Program-made: the position numbers and the translations under genes
Source of the DNA: an uncultured Lachnospiraceae bacterium
GTDB taxonomy: Bacteria > Bacillota > Clostridia > Lachnospirales > Lachnospiraceae
Direction of reading: 5' to 3'
Length of the DNA: 64,000 bases
Assembly: GCA_910577955.1 (NCBI GenBank)
Contig: CAJTNC010000008.1
Location: forward strand, 1-64,000
Notes under the pieces: model-generated
The model's input: the letters and a program-made list of their open reading frames with translations, nothing else
What the model was told of the DNA's origin: nothing
The model's database searches: none
Shown here: positions 8,060 to 16,328 of the stretch, piece after piece
How the letters are laid out: the number at the start of each line of letters is the position of its first letter
Position numbering within the stretch: position 1 is the first letter of the stretch

Positions 8060-8932
8060 ATGGTTCATTCATTTTACGGCTGGTATCTGAAATGCCAGTC
8101 CGACACAGAGACTTTGGCGGTGATACCTGCCGTTCACAGCGCGGGAAGCGAGCGCACCTGTTCCATTCAGATTATTACGGATCACGATGTCTGGGCGGTT
8201 ACGCTCTCCGGAGATCTGTTCAAGCGGAGTGGAAAAACTATTTCTATAGGGGAAAATCGGTTCGGTGAAAAGGGGATTCATCTGGGGATCCGGACACCGA
8301 AGCTGACTGTCAGCGGAGAACTGGATTTTGGTCCGCTTCTTCCGTTGAAATATGACATTATGGGGCCGTTTGCGTTTGTACCCTTCATGGAATGCCGTCA
8401 CAGTGTTTGGAGTATGCGGCATTCGGTCACGGGAACGGTGCGGATAGGCAACCAAAAATATTCCTTTCAGAATGCCTCGGGGTACTGGGAGGGAGACAGG
8501 GGACGGTCCTTTCCTAAGGAGTATCTGTGGACGCAATGCTTCTTTCCGGAGGGGGCCGTCATGCTGTCAGTGGCGGATATTCCTATGGCGGGCATTCGCT
8601 TTACCGGTATAATAGGGGTGGTACTGTGGCGGGGGAAAGAATACAGAATCGCCACTTATCTGGGAGCGAGGGCCCGTCGGATCCAAAATAGAACGGTCCG
8701 GATCACACAGGGGGATCTGGAGCTGGAGGCGCGGCTGTTGGAGGCGTCCGGACGTCCGCTCAAGGCTCCGGCGGATGGCGCCATGGTGAGGACGATCCGC
8801 GAAGGCACATCCTGTCCGGCTTTCTACCGATTCTGCAAAAATGGCAGGCCGCTGTTTGCATTTGAGACGGACAGGGCTTCCTTTGAATATGAATATCCTT
8901 ATGCGGAGGATCAAAGGAACGAAACAAAATAG
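8060..8932 (+). CDS. Tocopherol-cyclase-like domain protein
   Basis: Protein of 290 residues resembling the bacterial tocopherol-cyclase-like family: an N-terminal FYGWYLKCQ block, repeated beta-rich segments, and the conserved GYWEGDRGRSFPKEYLW stretch near the middle. In plants this fold cyclises tocopherol precursors. Clostridial members have no established substrate, and such organisms do not make tocopherol. The start is uncertain: the frame stays open to an ATG at 7991 without a ribosome site, whereas GGAG at 8049-8052 suits ATG 8060. The 3' end overlaps the convergent amidotransferase gene by 22 bp. Confidence 0.72.
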   Translation: MVHSFYGWYLKCQSDTETLAVIPAVHSAGSERTCSIQIITDHDVWAVTLSGDLFKRSGKTISIGENRFGEKGIHLGIRTPKLTVSGELDFGPLLPLKYDIMGPFAFVPFMECRHSVWSMRHSVTGTVRIGNQKYSFQNASGYWEGDRGRSFPKEYLWTQCFFPEGAVMLSVADIPMAGIRFTGIIGVVLWRGKEYRIATYLGARARRIQNRTVRITQGDLELEARLLEASGRPLKAPADGAMVRTIREGTSCPAFYRFCKNGRPLFAFETDRASFEYEYPYAEDQRNETK

Positions 8933-9591
8933 CGAAACAGCAGTGAAGTATCCTGACGGGAAAGGGCAGGCATTCTCTCGGGATGCCATTGTGTTCCGAA
9001 GATCGGAGCGGAGAGATGGGAGATAGCTTCCGCCGTTTTGTCAGCGGCATGTTGAATGACCTGCAGGTTTTGACCTGACAAGTCAATGCATTGATGGTGA
9101 TTGCTGTTGACGAGCATATGAGGTCCGAACAAGGCGTGCAGGAAACCGCCGGGCAGATTATCGGCGGGGTGCATTGTGTCTGAGCCGGCTCTCCGGTGGC
9201 AGTTTCGGTTGGATACTTCTTTGATGGTGCCCTGAAAGTAGAGGTTGATGAGCTGCATGCCTTTGCAGATGCCAAAGACAGGTTTTTTTTGCTCATAAAA
9301 CAGGTGCAGCGCAAGAAGCTGCTCGAGCGTAAGGTGAAAATCGTCAAAACGGCCGGCGCGGCCATCGCGCTCTTTGCAGCGCGAAAGAGTATTTTCGGGA
9401 AGGGCCTTGTATTCGGAGAGGGAGGAAAACACGTCGCCTCCGCCGGGCAGAAGCAGGCCGTCATAGACTTCCGCATGCTTTTTTACATAGGAAGAATCCG
9501 GAAAGATAACTGCTTTACAGCCCGCATTTTCCAGAGCGGCTTTATAGTTTTTGTGCAGAGCGGGCGTTCCGATGATTGCGACGGTTTTCAT
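8911..9591 (-). CDS. Class I glutamine amidotransferase-like (gamma-glutamyl hydrolase, peptidase C26)
   Basis: Predicted cytosolic hydrolase of 226 residues of the PuuD/peptidase C26 type, which cleaves gamma-glutamyl amide bonds such as gamma-glutamyl-GABA. Seen in sequence: LLLPGGGDV oxyanion-side loop, nucleophile Cys109 in GICKGMQL, and His203/Glu205 in QWHPE, giving a complete catalytic triad. GGGGAGG precedes the ATG, and a TATAAT lies further upstream, after the copA stop. Substrate cannot be assigned; no putrescine genes are nearby. It is transcribed in the same direction as copA but probably from its own promoter. Confidence 0.85.
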   Translation of the reverse strand: MKTVAIIGTPALHKNYKAALENAGCKAVIFPDSSYVKKHAEVYDGLLLPGGGDVFSSLSEYKALPENTLSRCKERDGRAGRFDDFHLTLEQLLALHLFYEQKKPVFGICKGMQLINLYFQGTIKEVSNRNCHRRAGSDTMHPADNLPGGFLHALFGPHMLVNSNHHQCIDLSGQNLQVIQHAADKTAEAISHLSAPIFGTQWHPERMPALSRQDTSLLFRYFVSFL

Positions 9592-9648
9592 GGAAGCCTC
9601 CCCGAAAAAGTTCTTATTCTATTATATGCGGGAAGAGGAAAAAAGATA

Positions 9649-9864
9649 TTATCCGCGCATAATTTCTGTTACTTCATATCCTGCGTCGGCGACGGCTTTT
9701 TTGAGTACGTCGTCTGCGATTTCTCTGTCGGTCTTTACATAAGCTTTCTTTTCCTCCAGATTTACTTCGGCGGTGACGCCCTCGATGGCGTTCAGAGCAT
9801 CCAAGGTGTGTTTCTGGCAGTGCATGCACATCATGCCTTCAATAGACAGGGTCAGTTCTTTCAT
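9649..9864 (-). CDS. Possible internally initiated CopZ copper chaperone
   Basis: The last 71 codons of copA can be read as an independent heavy-metal-associated protein: an ATG at 9864-9862, preceded 8 nt upstream by AAGGAG (plus-strand 9873-9878), then a complete CopZ-sized domain with Cys13 and Cys16 in MCMHC. One message could thus give both the tethered domain and a free chaperone that delivers Cu(I) to the pump. Alternatively this is an ancestral separate copZ joined in frame to copA by loss of the copA stop, with the old ribosome site surviving. Translation from this site is inferred. Confidence 0.45.
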   Translation of the reverse strand: MKELTLSIEGMMCMHCQKHTLDALNAIEGVTAEVNLEEKKAYVKTDREIADDVLKKAVADAGYEVTEIMRG

Positions 9865-12237
9865 AGTTTTTTCTCCTTTTTCCGATAAATTTGTTGTTGA
9901 CGGTATATCCGTCCGCAGCGGCTTGAATAACCGCAGCCGCAGCGCGTTGAAGACAACGCAGATACTGCTAAGACTCATGGCCGCCGCGCCGAACATGGGA
10001 TTTAATTTTAACCCGAAAGCCGGATACAGCACGCCCGCCGCAAGGGGAATACCGATACTGTTATAAAAGAATGCCCAGAACAGGTTTTCTTTTATATTGC
10101 GTATGACGGATTTGCTGAGCCGGATGGCATTGACGGCATCCATCAGATCGTTTTTGATCAGTACCGCGTCCGCGCTTTCTATCGCTACATCTGTTCCTGC
10201 GCCGATGGCGATCCCCACGTCAGCTCTGGCAAGGGCGGGCGCATCGTTGATGCCGTCCCCGATCATCGCCACTTTATGACCGTCCGCCATCAGCTCTTTG
10301 ATTTTTTCCTCTTTCTGGTTGGGCAGCACCTGTGCAATCACATGTTTGATGTGGAGCCGCTTTCCGATGGCTGCAGCGGTCTTTTCGTTGTCGCCGGTGA
10401 GCATGACCACATCGATGCCGAGTTCTTCAAACTGTCTGATGGCTTCAAGACTGGATGCTTTTTCCACATCGGCCACGGCGATCATGCCGAGGATCTGACA
10501 GGAGGCGCCGTCCGAGGCTTTTTTGGCAAAGAGCAGCACCGTTTTTCCCTCCTCGGAAAGTCTGGTGAAGTCCTCCTCGATGGCGGCGAGATCGAAGCCT
10601 TCTTCTTGCAGCAGTCTTTTATTTCCGGCAAAGTAGAGATCACTCCGATAAGTGCAGCGGACGCCGAGACCAAAGAGAGCCTCGAAGCTTTCCGCAGACA
10701 AAGCCTGAATATCCTCCGGAGCGTAGGTCAAAATTGCTTCCGCAAGGGGGTGCTCGCTTTGTTTTTCCAACATCACGGCCACGGAAAGCAGCTCCCTCTC
10801 GGAAAGATCAAAGGGCAGCACATCCGTAACTTCCGGTTTTCCGTTGGTGATCGTGCCTGTTTTGTCGAGGACCACCGTGTCGATAGAGTGAGCGGTCTCA
10901 AGGGCTTCACCGGACTTGATCAGAATGCCGTTTTCCGCCCCTTTGCCGGTCCCCACCATGATCGCCACGGGAGTGGCAAGACCGAGGGCGCAGGGACAGG
11001 AGATCACCAGCACGGAAATGCCGATGGACAGGGAGAACTCAAACCCTGCTCCGCTGAACATCCATGCTGCGAAGGCTAAAAGCGCGATACACATCACCGC
11101 AGGTACGAAGATGCCGGCGATCTTATCCGCCAGTTTGGCGATGGGCGCCTTGGATGAGCTGGCCTCCTCCACAAGACGGATGATCTGGTTGATCGTCGTG
11201 TTTTCTCCGGTTTTCACCGCCCTCATCCGGAAAGAACCGTTTTTGTTGAGGGAAGCGGAGATCACCGTGTCGCCCGTGGTTTTTTCTACCGGAATGCTCT
11301 CACCGGTGATGGCGGATTCGTCCAAAGAGGAAAAGCCTGAGACGATAACGCCGTCCACGGGCACATAAGCGCCGGGTTTTAAGATGACGATGTCTCCCTC
11401 TTTCACTTCGTCGGCGGGAATCTCCCGCTCGCCGCCGTCGGGGGTCAAAAGCAGGGCGGTTTTGGGGGCGAGGTTCACCAGCTTTTCTATGGCTTTGCCG
11501 GTCTGCGCCTTGGAACGGCTCTCCAGATACTTGCCGAGGGTGATCAACGTGAGGATCGTGCCCGCGGATTCAAAGTATATTTCCATGCCGTACCGATGTA
11601 TCAGTTCCATATCCTGATATCCCAGTCCGTGGCTGAGCCGGAAGATGACAAACACGCCGTAGACCACAGCGGCGGCGGAGCCCACCGCCACCAGAGAATC
11701 CATGTTGGGACTTCTCCGGAACAGATTTTTAAAACCGTGGATAAAGTAGTTTTGGTTTAAATACAGGATCGGCAGCAAAAGCAAAAACTGTGTAAAAGCA
11801 AATGTCACCGCGTTCTCCGGGCCGTGGAATGCCCGCAGGATGAAGCCCGGTATGGGCAGATGAAACCATTCGTAAAACATATGGTACATCGATACATACA
11901 TAAGCGGGATCAGGAACAGAAAGGAGAAAACCAAACGGTTTTTCATCTCTTTTCTTGCTTTCAGCATGGTTTCCTGCAGGGAATTCCCGGCGGGAGAGCC
12001 GGTATTGCCCGTGTCGGATGCAGGCGTCAAAGAAGAGACGCCGTAACCCGCTTTCTCCACGGCGGCTATGATATCCGCTGCATTTAATTTGGACTCGTCA
12101 TAGGCGGTCTGCATACTGCCGGTGAGCAGATTGACGTCGCAGATGCTTATGCCGTCCAGAGAGGAAACGCATTTTTCCACACGGGAAGAGCAGGCGGAGC
12201 AGGTCATGCCTGTCACTGCAAATTTTTCTTTTTTCAT
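9649..12237 (-). CDS. copA: Copper-exporting P1B-type ATPase with C-terminal CopZ-like domain
   Basis: Cu(I) export pump of 862 residues in the cytoplasmic membrane. The N-terminal heavy-metal domain has CSAC (Cys13/Cys16), followed by eight predicted helices, an actuator domain with TGES, the SCPCAL metal site, phosphorylation motif DKTGT, SEHPLA and hinge GDGIND. After the last helix pair the frame continues without a stop into a second heavy-metal domain with MCMHC (about residues 792-862), resembling a stand-alone CopZ. csoR lies upstream and both probably run from the CsoR-controlled promoter. An internal ribosome site precedes the last domain (see separate entry). Confidence 0.95.
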   Translation of the reverse strand: MKKEKFAVTGMTCSACSSRVEKCVSSLDGISICDVNLLTGSMQTAYDESKLNAADIIAAVEKAGYGVSSLTPASDTGNTGSPAGNSLQETMLKARKEMKNRLVFSFLFLIPLMYVSMYHMFYEWFHLPIPGFILRAFHGPENAVTFAFTQFLLLLPILYLNQNYFIHGFKNLFRRSPNMDSLVAVGSAAAVVYGVFVIFRLSHGLGYQDMELIHRYGMEIYFESAGTILTLITLGKYLESRSKAQTGKAIEKLVNLAPKTALLLTPDGGEREIPADEVKEGDIVILKPGAYVPVDGVIVSGFSSLDESAITGESIPVEKTTGDTVISASLNKNGSFRMRAVKTGENTTINQIIRLVEEASSSKAPIAKLADKIAGIFVPAVMCIALLAFAAWMFSGAGFEFSLSIGISVLVISCPCALGLATPVAIMVGTGKGAENGILIKSGEALETAHSIDTVVLDKTGTITNGKPEVTDVLPFDLSERELLSVAVMLEKQSEHPLAEAILTYAPEDIQALSAESFEALFGLGVRCTYRSDLYFAGNKRLLQEEGFDLAAIEEDFTRLSEEGKTVLLFAKKASDGASCQILGMIAVADVEKASSLEAIRQFEELGIDVVMLTGDNEKTAAAIGKRLHIKHVIAQVLPNQKEEKIKELMADGHKVAMIGDGINDAPALARADVGIAIGAGTDVAIESADAVLIKNDLMDAVNAIRLSKSVIRNIKENLFWAFFYNSIGIPLAAGVLYPAFGLKLNPMFGAAAMSLSSICVVFNALRLRLFKPLRTDIPSTTNLSEKGEKTMKELTLSIEGMMCMHCQKHTLDALNAIEGVTAEVNLEEKKAYVKTDREIADDVLKKAVADAGYEVTEIMRG

Positions 12238-12276
12238 ATTTTTTACCTCTTATCATGATGTCAGACGGGAAGCGGT

Positions 12277-12609
12277 CTATTTCATCAGTTTCCTCAATGT
12301 TTCGCACAGTTCGTCCACAACGTTGTCATTGCCTTCTCTGATATTATCTGCGACACAGGTTTTAATATGCTGGGAGAGCAGTGATTTGTTGAAGGAGTTG
12401 AGGGCGGAAGTGACGGCGCTGACCTGTGTGATGATATCCACGCAGTAACGCTCCTGTTCCACCATGCCTCGGATGCCCCGCACCTGTCCCTCGATGCGGT
12501 TCAGGCGGTGGATCAGGTCACGGTATTCTTTTTCATCCCTGTGTTTATGTTTCAGAGAGCACTCGCTGCAGAGAAGATGTTCCTCTGTCTGGTTTTGTTC
12601 TTGGTTCAT
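12277..12609 (-). CDS. csoR: Copper-sensing repressor CsoR
   Basis: All-helical DUF156 repressor of 110 residues. The ligands Cys-His-Cys are present: YCVDI, then SQHIKTC, matching the Cu(I) site of CsoR. Cu(I) binding releases DNA and induces copper export. The N-terminus has an additional CSECSLKHKH stretch that might bind metal. I start at ATG 12609, about 5 nt after GGAGGT; a codon four positions earlier is possible. A matching operator overlaps its promoter, so csoR-copA is autoregulated. Related FrmR/CstR repressors are excluded mainly by context. Confidence 0.92.
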   Translation of the reverse strand: MNQEQNQTEEHLLCSECSLKHKHRDEKEYRDLIHRLNRIEGQVRGIRGMVEQERYCVDIITQVSAVTSALNSFNKSLLSQHIKTCVADNIREGNDNVVDELCETLRKLMK

Positions 12610-12620
12610 AGCTACCTCCA

Positions 12621-12639
12621 TATACCCCTGTGGGGTATA
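12621..12639. promoter_or_regulatory. CsoR operator
   Basis: Near-palindrome TATACCCC (12621-12628) and GGGGTATA (12632-12639) around TGT. It matches the known CsoR-type site with A+T-flanked C/G runs. It lies between the csoR -10 and its ribosome site, so bound CsoR would block transcription of csoR-copA. Confidence 0.85.
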
Positions 12640-12667
12640 TTATAAAGGAGAAACGGAAATTTGTCAA
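12639..12667 (-). promoter_or_regulatory. csoR-copA promoter
   Basis: Read on the minus strand: TTGACA (plus 12662-12667), 17-bp spacer, TATAAT (plus 12639-12644). This is a perfect sigma-A consensus whose -10 touches the CsoR operator. Confidence 0.85.
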
Positions 12668-12675
12668 TTCTCTCT

Positions 12676-12704
12676 TTGACGAAATGGCGGAAAAAGCATA
12701 TAAT
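12676..12704 (+). promoter_or_regulatory. apt promoter
   Basis: TTGACG (12676-12681), 17-bp spacer, TATAAT (12699-12704). It is back to back with the csoR promoter: the two -35 elements are 8 bp apart. It probably drives apt and rel. Confidence 0.8.
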
Positions 12705-12761
12705 AGTAGACATAGTTTTGCTGTACATAGTTTTGTTTAGAAAAACGGGAGGAATATATAG

Positions 12762-13286
12762 ATGAAAAAGCTGGAAGAATATGTGAGAAGTATACCTGAT
12801 TTTCCGGAGGAAGGTATTATTTTCCGTGACGTGACAAGCGTGCTGCAGGATGCGGAAGGTCTGCACCTTGCCATTGAGACCATGCAGGATCTGGTGAAGG
12901 ATCTGGACGTGGATGTGATTGCGGGCCCTGAGTCCAGAGGATTTATTTTCGGAACACCCATCGCTTACAATCTGCATAAGCCCTTTGTACTGATTCGCAA
13001 AAAGGGGAAACTGCCCTGTGAGACGGTGTCTATAGACTATGAATTGGAGTACGGCACAGCGACCATAGAGATGCATAAGGATTCTATAAAGTCCGGGCAG
13101 AAAGTGTTGATCGTGGATGATCTGATCGCCACCGGAGGTACGACTAAGGCTATGATCGATCTGGTGGAATCGCTGGGCGGCGAGGTGGTCGGCATCGTGG
13201 TACTGATGGAGCTGGCCGGTCTGGAAGGCAGAAAGAAAATTGAAGGGTACAGGTTGGATTCCGCGATCGTATATCCGGGGAAATAG
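12762..13286 (+). CDS. apt: Adenine phosphoribosyltransferase
   Basis: Converts adenine and PRPP to AMP in purine salvage. The 174-residue length is normal for Apt. The PRPP-binding motif VLIVDDLIATGGTT is intact, and RSIPDFPEEGIIFRD near the N-terminus and AGPESRGFIFG are Apt-specific. GGGAGG precedes the ATG. rel follows with essentially no gap, an arrangement (apt-rel) common in Firmicutes that couples purine salvage and alarmone synthesis. Confidence 0.96.
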   Translation: MKKLEEYVRSIPDFPEEGIIFRDVTSVLQDAEGLHLAIETMQDLVKDLDVDVIAGPESRGFIFGTPIAYNLHKPFVLIRKKGKLPCETVSIDYELEYGTATIEMHKDSIKSGQKVLIVDDLIATGGTTKAMIDLVESLGGEVVGIVVLMELAGLEGRKKIEGYRLDSAIVYPGK

Positions 13287-15616
13287 TGAGTTTAAAAACA
13301 GGATGGCGTATGGAGAGAGAAAAAACGGTTATTGAAGACGGAAAGATGGAGCCGGTGGGCGATTACAGAGGTCCTGAAGATTTGTATCAGGATCTGATTC
13401 GGCGTGTTAAAAAATATCATCCTTCCGGCGATATCAGTCTGATCGAGAAGGCCTACCATCTTGCGTACAATGCCCATAAAGGACAGGTCAGGAAGTCCGG
13501 TGAACCCTACATTATCCATCCGCTGTACGTGGGTATCGTACTGGCGGATTTAGAGATGGATAAGGAGACCATCGCGGCGGGGCTGCTCCACGATGTGGTG
13601 GAGGATACGCTCTACACAGAGGACGAATTAAAAGCTATGTTCGGCGGGGACGTGACGCTCCTTGTGGACGGCGTGACGAAGCTGCAGCATTTCAACATGG
13701 AGGGATCCGGCAGCGTCGGGAAAGCTACCGATAAGGTGGATATTCAGGCGGAAAATCTGCGGAAGATGTTTCTTGCGATGGCCAAGGATATCCGGGTCAT
13801 CATCATAAAACTGGCGGACAGACTGCACAATATGCGGACGTTGAAATTCATGCCGCCGGAGAAACAGCAGAGGATCGCCAGAGAGACGTTGGATATTTAT
13901 TCCCCGATCGCCGACAGGCTGGGCATCAGCAAGATCAAGGTGGAACTGGACGATCTGTCCCTCAAATATCTGGAACCGGATGCGTATTATGATCTGGTGG
14001 AAAAGATCGATACGCGGAAAGAGGTGCGGGAAGCCTACATCCAGTCCATTGTGGAAGAGGTGAAGACCCATGTGGGGGAGGCGAACATTCACGCCGTGAT
14101 CGACGGGCGGATCAAGCACTTTTTCAGCATATACCGGAAAATGATCAACCAGAATAAGACGTTAGACCAGATTTATGATCTGTTTGCGATAAGGATCATC
14201 GTGGACTCCATCAAGGACTGTTATGCGGCGTTAGGAGTGATCCACGAGATGTACACGCCGATTCCCGGGCGTTTTAAAGACTATATCGCCATGCCCAAAG
14301 CGAATATGTACCAGTCCCTTCACACGACGTTGATCGGTGTGGGCGGAAAGCCTTTCGAGGTGCAGATCCGGACGGAGGAGATGCATAAGGCGGCGGAGTT
14401 CGGTATTGCGGCGCACTGGAAATACAAGGAAGCTTCCGACGGCAAGAAAGCGGGAAAAGATCAGTCGGAGGCGGAAAAGATGGCATGGCTGCGCCAGATC
14501 TTAGAGTGGCAGCAGGACAATTCCAACAACAGGGAATTTATGAATCTGGTGAAGAACGATCTGGATCTGTTCTCCGATCAGGTGTATTGTTTTACGCCGA
14601 ACGGGGAGGTGAAAAATCTGCCTGCCGGTTCCACGCCCATCGATTTTGCCTATGCGGTGCACAGCGCGGTTGGAAACCGCATGATCGGCGCGCGAGTCAA
14701 CGGAAAACTGGTGACAATAGAATACGAGATCCAAAACGGCGACAGGATCGAAATTTTGACCTCCCAGAATTCCAAAGGACCCAGCCGTGACTGGCTGAAA
14801 CTTGTCAAGAGCACTCAGGCGAGGAACAAGATCAATCAGTGGTTCAAGCAGGAACTGAAAGAGGACAATATTGAAAAGGGCAAGGAGATGATCTCGGCCT
14901 ACTGCAAAGCGAAAGCGATCTGTCAGACCGATATCATGACGTCCGAATATATGGAAGCCGTGATGCGGAAATACGGATTTCACGACTGGGATTCCGTGCT
15001 GGCGGCGGTTGGGCACGGCGGTTTGAAAGAAGGGCAGATCATCAACCGCATGGTGGAATACTATGAGCTGGATCACAAAAAGAAGCTGACTGATGAGGAA
15101 GTGATGGCCGGCATAGAGGAAAATGCCAGAAACAGGGATCAGCAGACCGGCAGGGGAGGTATCGTTGTAAAGGGTGTCCATGATGTGTCCGTGCATTTCA
15201 GCAAGTGTTGTGCCCCGGTGCCGGGAGATGAGATCGTGGGCTTCATCACAAGAGGCAGAGGCATATCGATCCACCGCACGGACTGCGTCAATGTGATCAA
15301 TTTAGAGGAAGTGGACAGAGAACGCCTGATTGAAGCGGAATGGCAGATCCCCGAGGGTGAGAATGCAGGGCAGGAGAAATACCTGACGGAGATCACCATA
15401 TACGGGAATAACAGGAGCGGACTGCTGGCGGATATCTCAAAGGTACTGACGGAGAAAGGCATTGATATCTGTTCCATGAACACCAGAGTGAGCAAACAGG
15501 GGGTCGCTACTTTAGTGACAACATTCTATATTTCCGGCCGCGAAGAGTTGGGCCGCATCATTGAAAAGCTGCGCATGGTGGAAAGCGTATTAGACGTAGA
15601 AAGGACGACGGGCTGA
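13286..15616 (+). CDS. rel: Bifunctional (p)ppGpp synthetase/hydrolase Rel
   Basis: Long RSH enzyme of 776 residues making and degrading (p)ppGpp in the stringent response. Domains in order: HD hydrolase (about 50-200, with LLHDVVEDT), synthetase (about 250-365, with GRFKDYIAMPKANMYQSLHT), TGS (about 420-480), conserved Cys/zinc-finger segment (HFSKCCAPVPGDEI) and C-terminal ACT domain. The HD catalytic residues are present, so both activities are expected. The start is uncertain: GTG 13286 overlaps the apt stop, and ATG 13310 follows an AGGA. Confidence 0.95.
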   Translation: MSLKTGWRMEREKTVIEDGKMEPVGDYRGPEDLYQDLIRRVKKYHPSGDISLIEKAYHLAYNAHKGQVRKSGEPYIIHPLYVGIVLADLEMDKETIAAGLLHDVVEDTLYTEDELKAMFGGDVTLLVDGVTKLQHFNMEGSGSVGKATDKVDIQAENLRKMFLAMAKDIRVIIIKLADRLHNMRTLKFMPPEKQQRIARETLDIYSPIADRLGISKIKVELDDLSLKYLEPDAYYDLVEKIDTRKEVREAYIQSIVEEVKTHVGEANIHAVIDGRIKHFFSIYRKMINQNKTLDQIYDLFAIRIIVDSIKDCYAALGVIHEMYTPIPGRFKDYIAMPKANMYQSLHTTLIGVGGKPFEVQIRTEEMHKAAEFGIAAHWKYKEASDGKKAGKDQSEAEKMAWLRQILEWQQDNSNNREFMNLVKNDLDLFSDQVYCFTPNGEVKNLPAGSTPIDFAYAVHSAVGNRMIGARVNGKLVTIEYEIQNGDRIEILTSQNSKGPSRDWLKLVKSTQARNKINQWFKQELKEDNIEKGKEMISAYCKAKAICQTDIMTSEYMEAVMRKYGFHDWDSVLAAVGHGGLKEGQIINRMVEYYELDHKKKLTDEEVMAGIEENARNRDQQTGRGGIVVKGVHDVSVHFSKCCAPVPGDEIVGFITRGRGISIHRTDCVNVINLEEVDRERLIEAEWQIPEGENAGQEKYLTEITIYGNNRSGLLADISKVLTEKGIDICSMNTRVSKQGVATLVTTFYISGREELGRIIEKLRMVESVLDVERTTG

Positions 15617-16248
15617 TGGCAAATTTGAAGATAGGAAGAATTACATTGGGTTCCTGCGCGACAAACTGCTATTTTGTATATCGGGAGGGAGAAAAGAAGG
15701 TTCTTTTCTTTGATCCGGCGGATCAGGGGGAGTATCTGTATCAGGCCCTGACTGGGAAAGGGTTTGAGATCGCGGCGATTCTTCTGACCCACGGGCATTT
15801 CGACCATATCTGGGGCGCCCAGAAACTGCGGGAGCTGTCCGGCGCAAAAATATACGCCTGCAAAGAGGAGGAGAAGCTTTTGGCAGATGCCGGCATGAAT
15901 GTGTCGGAGATGGCAGGGAGGGCCTGCACGATAAGAGCGAACGCTTTTTTGGAGGACGGACAGAGCATGACCATCGAGGGGATGACGTTCCGGGTGATTC
16001 TGACGCCCGGGCATACGGCGGGAAGCTGCTGCTACTATTTTGAGGAGGACGGCATTTTAGTCAGCGGCGATACGCTGTTTCAGGAGTCTGTGGGCAGGAC
16101 GGACTTTCCGACGGGATCCTATTCTGAGATCATCCGCTCTATCAGAGAGAAGCTTTTTGTGCTGCCGGAGGAAACCAGAGTGTATCCCGGTCACGGGGAG
16201 CAGACGTCCATAGGGTATGAGAAAATTCATAATCCGTTCTGCGTATAA
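15616..16248 (+). CDS. Metallo-beta-lactamase-fold hydrolase (glyoxalase II-like)
   Basis: Cytosolic hydrolase of 210 residues with the metal-binding motif THGHFDH, then further ligands in TPGHTAGS, SGDTLF and PGHGE. This is the small YcbL/GloB-like group often encoded after rel in Firmicutes; a thioester or similar ester substrate is likely but not shown. Its ATG overlaps the rel TGA by one base, so translation is coupled. A perfect hairpin follows the gene. Confidence 0.88.
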   Translation: MANLKIGRITLGSCATNCYFVYREGEKKVLFFDPADQGEYLYQALTGKGFEIAAILLTHGHFDHIWGAQKLRELSGAKIYACKEEEKLLADAGMNVSEMAGRACTIRANAFLEDGQSMTIEGMTFRVILTPGHTAGSCCYYFEEDGILVSGDTLFQESVGRTDFPTGSYSEIIRSIREKLFVLPEETRVYPGHGEQTSIGYEKIHNPFCV

Positions 16249-16260
16249 AAGATGGAAGAG

Positions 16261-16289
16261 AAATACCGCCCGGATTTCGGGCGGTATTT
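16261..16289. terminator. Intergenic hairpin, probable terminator
   Basis: Perfect 12-bp arms, AAATACCGCCCG (16261-16272) and CGGGCGGTATTT (16278-16289), around a 5-nt loop. Only three T residues close the stem and no long U-tract follows, so termination may be partial before hemZ. Confidence 0.6.
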
Positions 16290-16328
16290 GCGTAAAGAGA
16301 TATAGATAAAACGATATAGGGGAAACAA

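Noticed and set aside
10276..11079. 267-codon plus-strand open frame within copA
   Set aside because: Shadow of the ATPase; all P-type motifs are on the minus strand.
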